This document shows, piece by piece, positions 17,349 through 28,161 of a DNA stretch of 64,000 nt (its first letter is position 1; the number at the start of each line of letters is the position of its first letter). The stretch covers positions 5,456,001-5,520,000 of the forward strand of contig NZ_CP079218.1 of assembly GCF_019317285.1 (NCBI RefSeq), given 5' to 3'. Origin of the DNA: Pedobacter sp. D749. GTDB taxonomy: Bacteria; Bacteroidota; Bacteroidia; Sphingobacteriales; Sphingobacteriaceae. The translations under genes were made by a program, and so were the position numbers. The notes beneath the pieces were generated by a model, which was not told the origin of the DNA, did no database searches, and saw nothing but the letters and a program-made list of their open reading frames with translations.

Positions 17349-19670
17349 ATGAGTAATACGAATAGAAAGCAAGATGCGTTGGATTACCACTCGCAGGGCC
17401 GTCCCGGAAAGATACAAGTAGTACCTACTAAACCAACAACATCGCAAAGGGATTTAACCCTGGCATACTCTCCAGGAGTTGCAGAGCCTTGTTTAAAAAT
17501 AGCAAACAATAAAGAGGATGTTTACAAATATACCGCTAAAGGTAATTTAGTTGCAGTAATCAGTAATGGAACAGCCGTTTTGGGGCTGGGCAACATCGGC
17601 CCTGAAGCAGGTAAACCGGTAATGGAAGGCAAAGGCCTTCTATTTAAAATCTTCTCCGACATCGATGTATTTGATTTGGAGCTGGATACCGAAAATGTAG
17701 ATGATTTTGTAAAAATCGTTAAAGCTTTGGAGCCAACTTTTGGAGGGATTAATCTGGAAGATATTAAGGCCCCGGAGTGTTTTGAGATTGAGCGCCGTTT
17801 AAAACAGGAGATGAATATTCCTGTAATGCATGATGATCAGCATGGAACAGCCATTATTTCTGGAGCAGCATTATTAAATGCCTGCGAAATTCAAAAAAAG
17901 AAAATAGATAAAATCCAGGTTGTGGTAAGTGGCGCTGGTGCTGCTGCAGTTTCCTGCTCTAAAATGTACCTGAGTTTAGGGGTTAAAAAAGAGAATTTGG
18001 TGATGTTCGATATCAATGGATTAATTGATATTCACCGTACTGATCTGGATGATATCCGCATGAGCTTTGCGACCACCAGGAAAGGTATTTCTAATATTGG
18101 AGAGGCTATGAAAGGGGCTGATGTTTTTATAGGACTTTCAGCAGCAAATGTTATTTCTCCGGATATGTTGGTGGGAATGGCTAAAAACCCAATTGTTTTC
18201 GCGATGGCGAATCCAAATCCTGAAATTGCCTATGAAGTGGCAATTAAAACCCGTAAAGATCTGATCATGGCTACAGGTCGTTCTGATTATCCGAACCAGG
18301 TGAATAATGTATTGGGTTTTCCTTATATTTTCCGTGGAGCGCTTGATGTTAGGGCAACCAGTATTAATGAAGCCATGAAAATTGCTGCGGTAAGGGCAAT
18401 TGCCGAACTGGCCAAAAAATCGGTTCCCGAAGCCGTTAACCTGGCCTATAATGCACGTAATTTGAAATTTGGACGTGATTATATCATCCCAAAACCTGTT
18501 GATTTCAGGTTAATTACTGAAGTATCAACTGCAGTAGCAAAAGCTGCAATTGAAAGTGGCGTAGCCAGAAAAATTATTACCGATTGGGATGCCTACAATG
18601 AAGAATTAAGGAAACGTTTAGGTTTGGATGATGCCATCATGAGGGCGGTAACTACCAAAGCGAAGATGGATCCAAAACGGGTGGTGTTTGCAGAAGCTGA
18701 TAACTATAAAATTTTAAAAGCTGCCCAGATTGTAAAAGATGAAAATATCGCCATTCCCATTCTTTTGGGGAATAAAGAGAAGATACAAGCCATTATTGAT
18801 GAGCATGCGCTCGAGCTTGCGGGAGTAGAAATCATCGATCAGATGCAGAATCCTGAAAAAACTCAGCAATACGCAGAAGCACTTTTCAAAAAACGCCAAC
18901 GTAAGGGAGTTTCTTCGATGCGCGATGCTACAAAACTATTGAGAGACCGTAACTATTATGGTGCTTCGATGGTTGAATTTGGCGAGGCCGATGCCATGAT
19001 TTCGGGTCTGACCAAAAATTATGGTGCTACTATTAAACCTGCCCTGCAGGTAATCGGTGTAGAACCAGGCGTTAAGCGCGTTGCAGGTATGTACATGATG
19101 ATGACCAAAAAAGGTCCTGTTTTCTTTGGCGATACCACTGTAAATGTAGATCCGACTGCAGAAGAGTTGGTTGATATTACGCTGTTGATTGATAAATCTG
19201 TTAAACAGTTTAACATCAAACCGCGTATTGCCTTATTATCATATTCAAACTTTGGTTCTAATGATGGGATAACTCCAAACAAAGTAAGGGAAACGGTAAG
19301 GCTTCTTCACCAAAATCACCCTGAAATTGTGGTAGATGGAGAAATGCAGGGAAACTTTGCCATCAACAACGAACTGTTGCAAGATAATTTTCCATTTAGC
19401 ACTCTGGCAGATGCCCCGGCCAACACTTTAGTGTTTCCAAATCTGGAGTCGGGAAACATTGCATACAAATTGTTACAAGAGCTTGGCGGTGCCGAAGCAG
19501 TGGGTCCGATCCTGTTAGGATTGAATAAACCTGTTCATATTGTTCAATTAGGCAGTTCTGTACGTGAAATCGTTAATATGGTTACCATAGCTGTTGTAGA
19601 TGTGCAGGCAAAAGAAGAAATTGCAACATCGAAACGAAAAGGTATATTTGGGAAAACAACTAAAAAGTAA
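17349..19670 (+). CDS. maeB: NADP-dependent malic enzyme with phosphotransacetylase-like domain
   Basis: A 773-residue MaeB-type enzyme decarboxylating malate to pyruvate with NADP. The malic-enzyme part (about 1-425) shows SPGVAEPC, the catalytic and metal region GGINLEDIKAPECFEIE, MHDDQHGTA and the nucleotide-binding GAGAAAVSC. The C-terminal part (about 435-760) is a phosphate-acetyltransferase-like domain that in MaeB is regulatory (acetyl-CoA sensing), not catalytic. Length matches the fused form. It begins a run with ruvA and sprA that is conserved in Bacteroidota as far as I know. Confidence 0.95.
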   Translation: MSNTNRKQDALDYHSQGRPGKIQVVPTKPTTSQRDLTLAYSPGVAEPCLKIANNKEDVYKYTAKGNLVAVISNGTAVLGLGNIGPEAGKPVMEGKGLLFKIFSDIDVFDLELDTENVDDFVKIVKALEPTFGGINLEDIKAPECFEIERRLKQEMNIPVMHDDQHGTAIISGAALLNACEIQKKKIDKIQVVVSGAGAAAVSCSKMYLSLGVKKENLVMFDINGLIDIHRTDLDDIRMSFATTRKGISNIGEAMKGADVFIGLSAANVISPDMLVGMAKNPIVFAMANPNPEIAYEVAIKTRKDLIMATGRSDYPNQVNNVLGFPYIFRGALDVRATSINEAMKIAAVRAIAELAKKSVPEAVNLAYNARNLKFGRDYIIPKPVDFRLITEVSTAVAKAAIESGVARKIITDWDAYNEELRKRLGLDDAIMRAVTTKAKMDPKRVVFAEADNYKILKAAQIVKDENIAIPILLGNKEKIQAIIDEHALELAGVEIIDQMQNPEKTQQYAEALFKKRQRKGVSSMRDATKLLRDRNYYGASMVEFGEADAMISGLTKNYGATIKPALQVIGVEPGVKRVAGMYMMMTKKGPVFFGDTTVNVDPTAEELVDITLLIDKSVKQFNIKPRIALLSYSNFGSNDGITPNKVRETVRLLHQNHPEIVVDGEMQGNFAINNELLQDNFPFSTLADAPANTLVFPNLESGNIAYKLLQELGGAEAVGPILLGLNKPVHIVQLGSSVREIVNMVTIAVVDVQAKEEIATSKRKGIFGKTTKK

Positions 19671-19676
19671 TATTAC

Positions 19677-20261
19677 ATGTACGCCTATATTGATGGTAGA
19701 TTGACATTTAAAAACCCAGCCTATGTTGTGGTTGAAGCCGGAGGTATAGGCTATCATATAAACATTTCATTAAATACATACAGCGCTTTAGGCGATGCAG
19801 AAAGGTGTAAATTATATACCTGGCTGCATGTAAAAGAAGATGCACATACACTATACGGCTTCGCTGATGAAGGCGAACGCCGTTTATTTTTACATTTAAT
19901 TTCGGTATCGGGTATCGGACCAAATACAGGCAGGATGATTTTATCCTCCATTACCCCCGTTGAGATTCAAACTGCAATTGTTAAGGCAGATTTGCCACTC
20001 ATACAGCGGATTAAGGGTCTAGGTGCAAAAACCGCACAACGCCTGGTTTTAGAACTGCAGGATAAGTTAAAAAAAGAAGGTGTTGACTCATTAATTTCTA
20101 TGCCTCAGCACAATACTGTTAAAGATGAAGCGTTATCAGCACTGGTAATGCTCGGATTCGCCAAACAAACCGCCGAAAAAACCATAGATCAGATATTAAG
20201 AGTGACAGAGGGAAGTCTTTCGGTAGAGCAACTAATTAAACAAGCTTTGAAAACTTTATAG
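19677..20261 (+). CDS. ruvA: Holliday junction branch-migration protein RuvA
   Basis: A 194-residue RuvA that holds Holliday junctions as a tetramer and loads the RuvB motor. The N-terminal OB domain (MYAYIDGRLTFKNPAYVVVE), two helix-hairpin-helix motifs (VSGIGPNTGRMIL and IKGLGAKTAQRLVLEL) and the small C-terminal RuvB-binding domain (about 148-194) are all present. It starts 6 nt after maeB and ends 11 nt before sprA, so it is within one transcription unit. Confidence 0.96.
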   Translation: MYAYIDGRLTFKNPAYVVVEAGGIGYHINISLNTYSALGDAERCKLYTWLHVKEDAHTLYGFADEGERRLFLHLISVSGIGPNTGRMILSSITPVEIQTAIVKADLPLIQRIKGLGAKTAQRLVLELQDKLKKEGVDSLISMPQHNTVKDEALSALVMLGFAKQTAEKTIDQILRVTEGSLSVEQLIKQALKTL

Positions 20262-20272
20262 ATTTAACGCCT

Positions 20273-23200
20273 TTGAATAGAATATCTACATTTCTGTTTC
20301 TCATTCCTCTTTTTTTAATTGCTTCTCAAACCACTTATGCTCAAGTTGTTCCAAGCAAAACGGATACTATTACCCCAAAAAATAATTTTAGTCTACGGGA
20401 AAAAGAACGTTTAGGGCTTAGTCCGGCAGTTAATCCATTTTATCCTTCCCCTAGTAATTTAAAGCGTGTTGTAGAATACGATGCAAAAAACAGGCGTTAT
20501 GTTGTTAAAGAACTCATTGGCGAAAACTTCGTTCTAAACACCCAATACCTTACCATTGATGAGTACCAAAGGCTGGTAAACAGTGAAATAAAAAGAGGTA
20601 ACTGGCGTAGCATTTCTAATGCTGAAGTGAGCGACTACAGAAGCACCGGCATTATTCCGCAGATCCAAGTAAACAGTAAAGCTTTTGAAAAACTTTTTGG
20701 AGGCACAACGATTGATATTCAGCCGCGCGGTGAGGCCGAGCTTACTTTTTTAGGCAGGGTAAATAAAAATGAAAACCCGCTTTTTAACGAAAGACAAAGG
20801 GTACAAACCAATTTCGATTTTAACCAAAGGATCCAGATGGACCTGGTTGGAAATATTGGCACCAAGCTAAAAATAAAAAGCAACTATAATACAGAAGCGC
20901 AGTTTGATTTTGAAAACCAAATCAAACTGGATTATACAGGCGGTGTAGATGATATTATTCAAAAAATAGAAGCCGGTAACGTGAGTTTGCCTTTAAATAC
21001 CTCATTGATTACTGGAACACAGGCGCTTTTTGGGATAAAAACACAACTAAAATTCGGGCGTTTAAACGTAACGAGTGTTTATACCCAACAAAAATCACAA
21101 TCCAGAGAGATTAAAATTACCAATGGGGCACAGCAAAATACCACTACGGTAAATATCGATAGCTACGAAGCCAATAAACACTATTTCCTGTCGCAATATT
21201 TTAGAAATAACTATAACAAAAACCTGGCTAACGCACCTATCATTACCTCTCCGATCCAGATTACCAAAATTGAAGTTTGGATTACCAATAAAGCAGGAAA
21301 TACCACCGACTCCAGAGATGTATTGGGTTTGATGGATTTAGGCGAAAACATTCCTTTTAACAATAATTTAATTACCGGAGGTACTTCTGGTCTGCCGGCA
21401 GGAACTACTGCTACTGGTTTCCCACAGCAATCAAACAACTTAATCTCGCAATTAAATGCTTATCAGGGTGGTGCTATCAGGCAGACAAATTCTAATGCCG
21501 TCCTTTCTTTCTTCCAAAACACGCCAGCGAATAGTAGCAATACCGATAATTTTGCTAAATTGGTTTATGCAAGGAAGTTAACTGACCGTGAATTCACTTT
21601 TCAGCCACAACTGGGTTATTTATCGTTAAACAATCCGCTAAATGCCGATGAGGTTTTAGCAGTTGCCTATCGCTATACCTATAACGGGGTGGAGTATCAG
21701 GTGGGTGAGTTTTCTACCGATGTTTCTTTTGATGCGGCTAATCCAAAAGTGCTTTATGCCAAATTGCTAAAGAACGAAACCACTAAGATTCAGCTGCCAA
21801 CATGGGATCTGATGATGAAAAATATTTATTCTATAGGCGGATATCAGATCAGCAGTCAGAATTTTAAATTGGATATTTATCGTATCGATAACGAAACAGG
21901 TGTTGATAATCCGGTAATGACCGAGGGTCAGAATACGGCTAATAAACAGTGGATTGCCCTAACCGAATTCGATCGTTTAAATCAGCAGAATGAGCGGAGA
22001 CCAGATGGGGTTTTCGATTTCGTGGCTGCAAACAATGCTTTTGGATCTTATTCTACGGCAAGCAATGCCAACCAGGCCAGTATGTTCGGTACGGGCAGCA
22101 ATGGGCAGACCTCATTGGTTACCAATACCAATTCGGGTTATATCACTATCGATCCGGCAAATGGGAGGATTATTTTTCCTGTGATTGAACCATTTGGTAA
22201 AGATCTGGCTGCAAAGTTTTTGCCAAGCGAACAGGCATTAATCAACAAATATACGTTTACCGCGCTTTACGATTCAACACAAACCATTGCCAGGCAGCTG
22301 TTTCAAAACCAGAACAGGTATACCATCAAGGTAAACTACCAATCTGATATTTCTTCTGAATTTAGCTTAAATGCCATCAATGTTCCCGAAGGATCGGTAA
22401 AGGTTTTTGCAGGAACAATGCCGCTGACCGAAGGAGTAGATTTTACGGTCGATTATCAGGGTGGACGTGTAAGTATCATCAACCAGGCACTTTTGGTATC
22501 TGGGCAACCGATTAGAATTACTACAGAAAATAGTGAAACCTTCGGTCTGCAACAACGGTCGCTTTTCGGAACCCGTTTAGATTATCGTGTAAACAATAAA
22601 CTAAACCTGGGGGGTACGATTATGAACCTGACCGAAAAACCTTTAACACAAAAGGTAAACATTGGCGAAGAACCCATCTCGAATACCATCTGGGGAGCAG
22701 ATATTAACTATAGTTCACCCTCACGGTTTTTAACAAAACTGGTTGATAAACTTCCTTTTATTTCAACTAAAGCACCATCAAGTGTAACGTTTTACGGTGA
22801 ATTTGCTCAACTGATACCAGGTCACCCAAGGGCGCTTAATTTTGCCGGTAGTAAAAACGGGGTAAGTTATTTGGATGATTTTGAAGCATCAAGATCGGTA
22901 ATCGATTTAAAGAGTGCCATTGCGTGGCAACTGTCTGGTACGCCACAGCTTTTCTCAGAGTTTGATAAATCAAATGATTTATCTTATGGTTACAATCGGG
23001 CAAGAATTGCATTTTATAATATCGATCCAACTTTTTATAATTCTGCGGCATCTACTACTCCGGCCAATATCAGGGGCAACCGGGGGGAACTTTCCAATCA
23101 CTATGTGAGAGAGGTGATTGAGCAAGAGGTTTTTCCTTTTAAGGAAACGGCAACCGGGCAGGCCTTAAACCTTACCACTTTGGATGTGGCCTTCTATCCA

Positions 23201-26200
23201 ACCGTTAGGGGACCTTATAATTTCCGTACCACTGATTTTAGGCCAGACGGAAGTTTGTTGCAACCGAGAAATAATTGGGGAGGTTTTCAGCGGAAGATCG
23301 AAACAAACGATTTTGAAGCTTTAAATGTCGGTTTCATCGAATTTTGGGTAATGGATCCGTTTATTTATAAGCCGAATTCAGCAGGTGGCGATATTTATTT
23401 CAACCTGGGGAATATTTCGGAAGATATTCTTAAAGATGGTAGGAAATCATTAGAAAATGGTTTACCGGAAACAAACGATCCTGGCAGATACGATGAAACT
23501 GCCTGGGGGCGCGTGCCGAAATTACAACCCGTTGTTCAGGCTTTCGATAATAATGCCAATTCGCGCAGAGCACAGGATGTAGGTTTGGACGGATTATCTG
23601 ATGCTGATGAAAAAGTAAAATTTGCTGCAGCAATCACTCAGATCAAATCGCAACTAAATGCAACAGCTTCAACTGCTCTTGATGCCGATCCATCATCAGA
23701 TAATTATACTTATTTCAGGGGGCCGGCATTAGATCAGATTAATGCGGGTATTCTTAAACGTTACGAAAAATATAATGGAACTGAAGGGAACTCTAAAACT
23801 TCGCAGCAATCGCAGGAAGAATTAGGGCTTGAAAATTCTGCTTCCACTTCTTTGCCCGATGGGGAAGACATCAACCGCGACAATAACATGACGCAAAGTG
23901 ATGAGTATTTTCAATATAAAGTTTCGATGCGCCCGGGAGATTTAAATGTTGGACAGAATTTTATTACCGATAAAGTAACATCGCAGGTAAAACTGGCCAA
24001 TGGAAATACGCAGGCCGTTTCGTGGTATCAATTCAGAATCCCGATTAGCCAATACCAAGACCGGGTAGGTGGTATTCAGGATTTTAAATCTATCCGTTTC
24101 TTTAGAATGTTTATGACCAATTTTGCTGATACTGCTGTTATGCGTTTCGCGAAGTTACAATTGATCCGCGGGGAATGGAGAGCGTACAATGCTTTGAACC
24201 AGGCCGCACAAGTAATTATCGAGCCATCTTTGCCTGCACTTACGCCTGATAATTCTACTATTGAAGTATCAACAGTGAATATCGAAGAAAATGGAAAACG
24301 TTCACCAATTCCGTATGTTACGCCCCCTGGTATTCTTCGTGAGCGTGACTATAGCAATTATCGTGGCGATACCCGTTTAAATGAGCAGTCACTTTCCGTT
24401 ATCGTAAAATCGTTAAGAGATGGCTATGGTAGAGGCGCATTTAAAACAGCTTATAGCGATTTCAGATCTTACAAACATTTAGAAATGTTTATTCATGCCG
24501 AGGCGGTAAATAATCAGATTTTAAATGATAATGATGTTGCTGCATTCCTGAGAATCGGAACCGATAATCAGGACAATTATTATGAATATGTAGTTCCGTT
24601 AAAGGTGACCAATCCTGGTACAAGCGATCCTGATGCCATTTGGCCGGAAGCCAACAGAATGGATATTGATTTAGTGCTTTTTCAAAATGCAAAATTAGCC
24701 CGTAACGTAGCCAAGCAAGCTAACGGACAACCATGGCCTACAAATGTACCATTTACCTATACCGATGGAACGAGAACGATCGTCGTTAAAGGGCAACCTG
24801 ATATGAGCAAAGTTAGGGTATATATGGTGGGTGTTAAAAATCCGCTCCGTGCCGCCAATGATGAACGTAATGATGATGGCCTTGATAAAAATGCGCTGAT
24901 TTGGTTTAACGAATTAAGATTAACTGAATTCGATGAAAGAGGTGGTTGGGCAGCTACCGGAAGATTGAACTTAAAATTAGCCGATTTTGCTGATGTAAAT
25001 ATTTCCGGAAGTAAATCTACCATCGGTTTTGGTTCGATCGATTCGAAAGTGAGCGAGCGGAACCGGGCAGATAATGTATTGCTTGATGTTTCTTCTGCAA
25101 TGGAATTAGGTAAGTTTCTGCCGCAAAAATCGGGCGTGAAAATCCCGATGTTTGTGAGTTACTCTAAACAGGTTTCCACTCCGCAATACAATCCAAGGAC
25201 ACCAGATATCGAGCTTAAAAATGCTTTAGAGCAATCTACAAAAGAACAAAAAGATTCGATTTTAAATTTTGCACAGGATTATACCGTTAGAAGAGGGATA
25301 AACTTTACCAATGTTAGAAAAGAACGGACCAATAACAGTAAACCCGTCCACCTTTGGGATATTGAGAATTTTGCTGCAAGTTATGCTTATACCCAATATA
25401 ACCATCGCGATTTCATTAATCAAAGCAGTATTCAGAATACCTATAGGGCATCGTTACAGTACAGTTATAGTAAAGAAGCGAAAACGATAGCGCCGTTTGA
25501 AAAGATCATAAAATCCAACATGCTGGCCTTATTAAAGGATTTTAATTTCAGTATTTTTCCAAGTGCGATTAATTTCAGGATTGATGTAGACCGCTTATAT
25601 TCAGAAAATACCTTACGGAATAACGATCCGAATAATACCATCGGGCTTTACCAGAGTGGTTATGGTACTACCTTTAATAAAAACTTTACCATGAGCCGGG
25701 TTTATGGTATCGCATGGAACCTTACCCGTTCGTTACAGTTAGATTTTAATGCCACAAATTATTCGATTATTGACGAACCGGATGGAAGAATTGACGGCAT
25801 GAAACGCGATACTGTTTGGCAAAACTTAAAACGATTAGGGCGCACAACCGATTATAACCACAATTTAAACGTTACCTATAATTTGCCAATTGATAAAATA
25901 CCAGGGCTAAACTGGGTTACCGTAAAAACCCGTTATGGTACCAACTTTAACTGGCAAACAGAACCGCTTTCTACCTTACTGGATCCAAATATTAATTTGG
26001 GTAATACTGTACAAAATAGCAGGACTGTACAGGTTAATCCAACATTAAACCTGACTACGTTGTACAACAAATTTGGCTTTATCAGAAATGCTGGTAATGA
26101 TCAGGACGGTGGTAAAACGAAGAACTTTTTCATCAACATCTTAACCAGTTTAAAAAATGTTAATGCCAGTTTCGTCCAAACTAAAGGTATTTTTCTCCCT

Positions 26201-27472
26201 GGTTATTTGCCAACCACGAAGTATTTCGGTATTGATAATGCGACAGGAGCACCAGGTTTAGGTTTTGCTTTTGGTAGTCAGCGGGATATCAGAGATATGG
26301 CACTGAATAATGGCTGGTTAACAACCGATACTTTACAGAACCAATTGTATGTAAATACCTTAAGAGAGGATTTTCAATTTACCGGTTTACTAGAGCCTTT
26401 TAAAGATCTACGGATTACATTAAAAGCCAATAAAGCACAGACAAGAAATTTCAGTACTAATTTTAGGTATGTGGCCAGCGTATCGTCGTTCGAGAATCTG
26501 AGTGCAATTACCACGGGAGATTATAGCGTATCGTACATCGCTTTGGGCACGGCATTTAAAGAAAGTAATTCCACTATTATTTCAGGACTATTTAATCAGT
26601 TTATGGCCAATAGGATGATCATTTCCAGAAGGCTTGGCGCTGAAAACCCAAATTCGGGAGGCATCAATGGAGGTTATGCTGATGGTTACAGTAAGGAGAG
26701 CCAGGACGTAATTATCTCTGCTTTTATGGCTGCTTATTCAGGTAAAGATGCAGATAAAACGAAAATGAATGCTTTCCCTAAAATACCGCTTCCAAACTGG
26801 AGTCTAACTTATAGCGGTTTGACACGTATTCCTTTTATTGCCGATAAGTTTTCATCTGTCGATATCCGTCACGGCTATCGTTCGGCCTATAATATTAATG
26901 GCTTTAATTCATTATTGCGTTACCAGGAAACGAATGGTGCCGTGAGTAGTAGGGATGTAAATAATAACTTTTTACCAGAATACCAGTTTGCTCAGGTAAC
27001 CATTTCAGAATATTTTTCTCCCTTGGTTGGCGTTGATACGAGGTTTAAAAATAACCTGACCGCTTCTTTCGAATTAAACCGGTCACGTTTGTTGGGACTT
27101 AGCTTATCAAACAGTCAGTTGGCACAGTTATCAGAAAATAACATGGTTTTGGGATTGGGTTACCGTACCAACAAATTCCGTTTCCCATTTGGATGGTTTA
27201 AGAGCCTGAAAATGGATAACAACATGGATTTCAAGTTAGATGTAGCCATCCGCGATAATAAAACGGTGATTTACCGTGCCGATGTTACCGAAGCTGAGAT
27301 TTCTTCAGGGGCAAAAAACATTACGCTTAGGCCAAGTGTAGATTATGTGTTAAACCAGAAGTTTAATGTCAAGTTATTTTACGATTCGAATATTACCAAA
27401 CCTTATACCTCACAAACTTTTAATACCTCATTTAGTAATTTCGGTTTTAGTTTAAGGTTTACATTGAATTAA
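20273..27472 (+). CDS. sprA: Type 9 secretion system translocon protein SprA
   Basis: A 2399-residue outer-membrane protein of the size and sequence type of SprA/Sov, the giant beta-barrel through which T9SS substrates leave the cell. A signal peptide (about 1-23, ending QTTYAQ) is followed by beta-rich repeats with many aromatic strands and a C-terminal barrel strand ending FGFSLRFTLN. No ATG fits; the TTG at 20273 starts the signal peptide. The gene follows ruvA by 11 nt. Other T9SS parts are not in the window, but its presence implies T9SS export and perhaps gliding. It holds about 11% of the window. Confidence 0.95.
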   Translation: MNRISTFLFLIPLFLIASQTTYAQVVPSKTDTITPKNNFSLREKERLGLSPAVNPFYPSPSNLKRVVEYDAKNRRYVVKELIGENFVLNTQYLTIDEYQRLVNSEIKRGNWRSISNAEVSDYRSTGIIPQIQVNSKAFEKLFGGTTIDIQPRGEAELTFLGRVNKNENPLFNERQRVQTNFDFNQRIQMDLVGNIGTKLKIKSNYNTEAQFDFENQIKLDYTGGVDDIIQKIEAGNVSLPLNTSLITGTQALFGIKTQLKFGRLNVTSVYTQQKSQSREIKITNGAQQNTTTVNIDSYEANKHYFLSQYFRNNYNKNLANAPIITSPIQITKIEVWITNKAGNTTDSRDVLGLMDLGENIPFNNNLITGGTSGLPAGTTATGFPQQSNNLISQLNAYQGGAIRQTNSNAVLSFFQNTPANSSNTDNFAKLVYARKLTDREFTFQPQLGYLSLNNPLNADEVLAVAYRYTYNGVEYQVGEFSTDVSFDAANPKVLYAKLLKNETTKIQLPTWDLMMKNIYSIGGYQISSQNFKLDIYRIDNETGVDNPVMTEGQNTANKQWIALTEFDRLNQQNERRPDGVFDFVAANNAFGSYSTASNANQASMFGTGSNGQTSLVTNTNSGYITIDPANGRIIFPVIEPFGKDLAAKFLPSEQALINKYTFTALYDSTQTIARQLFQNQNRYTIKVNYQSDISSEFSLNAINVPEGSVKVFAGTMPLTEGVDFTVDYQGGRVSIINQALLVSGQPIRITTENSETFGLQQRSLFGTRLDYRVNNKLNLGGTIMNLTEKPLTQKVNIGEEPISNTIWGADINYSSPSRFLTKLVDKLPFISTKAPSSVTFYGEFAQLIPGHPRALNFAGSKNGVSYLDDFEASRSVIDLKSAIAWQLSGTPQLFSEFDKSNDLSYGYNRARIAFYNIDPTFYNSAASTTPANIRGNRGELSNHYVREVIEQEVFPFKETATGQALNLTTLDVAFYPTVRGPYNFRTTDFRPDGSLLQPRNNWGGFQRKIETNDFEALNVGFIEFWVMDPFIYKPNSAGGDIYFNLGNISEDILKDGRKSLENGLPETNDPGRYDETAWGRVPKLQPVVQAFDNNANSRRAQDVGLDGLSDADEKVKFAAAITQIKSQLNATASTALDADPSSDNYTYFRGPALDQINAGILKRYEKYNGTEGNSKTSQQSQEELGLENSASTSLPDGEDINRDNNMTQSDEYFQYKVSMRPGDLNVGQNFITDKVTSQVKLANGNTQAVSWYQFRIPISQYQDRVGGIQDFKSIRFFRMFMTNFADTAVMRFAKLQLIRGEWRAYNALNQAAQVIIEPSLPALTPDNSTIEVSTVNIEENGKRSPIPYVTPPGILRERDYSNYRGDTRLNEQSLSVIVKSLRDGYGRGAFKTAYSDFRSYKHLEMFIHAEAVNNQILNDNDVAAFLRIGTDNQDNYYEYVVPLKVTNPGTSDPDAIWPEANRMDIDLVLFQNAKLARNVAKQANGQPWPTNVPFTYTDGTRTIVVKGQPDMSKVRVYMVGVKNPLRAANDERNDDGLDKNALIWFNELRLTEFDERGGWAATGRLNLKLADFADVNISGSKSTIGFGSIDSKVSERNRADNVLLDVSSAMELGKFLPQKSGVKIPMFVSYSKQVSTPQYNPRTPDIELKNALEQSTKEQKDSILNFAQDYTVRRGINFTNVRKERTNNSKPVHLWDIENFAASYAYTQYNHRDFINQSSIQNTYRASLQYSYSKEAKTIAPFEKIIKSNMLALLKDFNFSIFPSAINFRIDVDRLYSENTLRNNDPNNTIGLYQSGYGTTFNKNFTMSRVYGIAWNLTRSLQLDFNATNYSIIDEPDGRIDGMKRDTVWQNLKRLGRTTDYNHNLNVTYNLPIDKIPGLNWVTVKTRYGTNFNWQTEPLSTLLDPNINLGNTVQNSRTVQVNPTLNLTTLYNKFGFIRNAGNDQDGGKTKNFFINILTSLKNVNASFVQTKGIFLPGYLPTTKYFGIDNATGAPGLGFAFGSQRDIRDMALNNGWLTTDTLQNQLYVNTLREDFQFTGLLEPFKDLRITLKANKAQTRNFSTNFRYVASVSSFENLSAITTGDYSVSYIALGTAFKESNSTIISGLFNQFMANRMIISRRLGAENPNSGGINGGYADGYSKESQDVIISAFMAAYSGKDADKTKMNAFPKIPLPNWSLTYSGLTRIPFIADKFSSVDIRHGYRSAYNINGFNSLLRYQETNGAVSSRDVNNNFLPEYQFAQVTISEYFSPLVGVDTRFKNNLTASFELNRSRLLGLSLSNSQLAQLSENNMVLGLGYRTNKFRFPFGWFKSLKMDNNMDFKLDVAIRDNKTVIYRADVTEAEISSGAKNITLRPSVDYVLNQKFNVKLFYDSNITKPYTSQTFNTSFSNFGFSLRFTLN

Positions 27473-27484
27473 TAAATAAGTGGC

Positions 27485-27904
27485 TTATATAACAGGTATA
27501 GACTTATCCTTTTGTGCCGAGAATATTCTGCTGAATACATATGCCGTTAAGAACATGGGTGCATAACTGAACAAGAGGTAATTAAAACTGATGAGATGCA
27601 TGGCTCCACTGATAAGCAGGTAAAACAGAAAGAGAACAATCGAATGTGCTATCGGTCGGTCATTGATAAATCTTTTATAGCCCAGTTTTTCTATCAGGTA
27701 ATGATTTATCGTTATAACCGCAGCAACTATAGCTATAAAGATAAATAAATGGGTAAAGAGTAGGTTAAAACTAAAATTATAATTTTGTGGCTTTATAATC
27801 ATGATCAATCCAATATAGCCGAATCCAATTGCCATTGTTACCGGGACAGAAACAATCAGAGTCGCGAGACATACTTTTAAAGTATAAATTTGTGTGGGCT
27901 TCAT
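27485..27904 (-). CDS. Hypothetical four-helix membrane protein
   Basis: A 139-residue protein with four hydrophobic segments (about 12-36, 46-66, 87-105 and 109-126) and short polar loops, no recognised domain and a basic C-terminus. The ATG at 27904 is a clean start. It lies on the opposite strand between sprA and gcvH, which are direct neighbours in many relatives, so it is probably a lineage-specific insertion. It ends 13 nt from the sprA stop with no obvious terminator between them. Function unknown. Confidence 0.6.
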   Translation of the reverse strand: MKPTQIYTLKVCLATLIVSVPVTMAIGFGYIGLIMIIKPQNYNFSFNLLFTHLFIFIAIVAAVITINHYLIEKLGYKRFINDRPIAHSIVLFLFYLLISGAMHLISFNYLLFSYAPMFLTAYVFSRIFSAQKDKSIPVI

Positions 27905-28031
27905 GTTTGAACCTTAATTTGTTAGGTGAATATAAGGTTTTTACTGAGTCTGTATATCTGTATAATTACTGATTGGGAAGCTATGAACGAAAAGCAGGAG
28001 TGAACCTTTTCTGGAAGTTAATTTGCCAGGC

Positions 28032-28063
28032 ATTGCGATATGTGAAAGTAAATTGTATTTTTG
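28032..28063 (+). promoter_or_regulatory. Candidate promoter of gcvH
   Basis: ATTG (28032-28035), 20 nt, TATTTTTG (28056-28063): close to the TTTG-N19/20-TAnnTTTG consensus. Initiation about 7 nt downstream would leave a leader of some 90 nt before the gcvH ATG. Confidence 0.45.
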
Positions 28064-28161
28064 GAGCGTAAACGATAGAAACGCTTAAATGTTTGCGGCT
28101 ATACCTGCAAGCATGATAAAGCAACGAACTTAAATAACTTATTTTCAAAATATATAAAATA

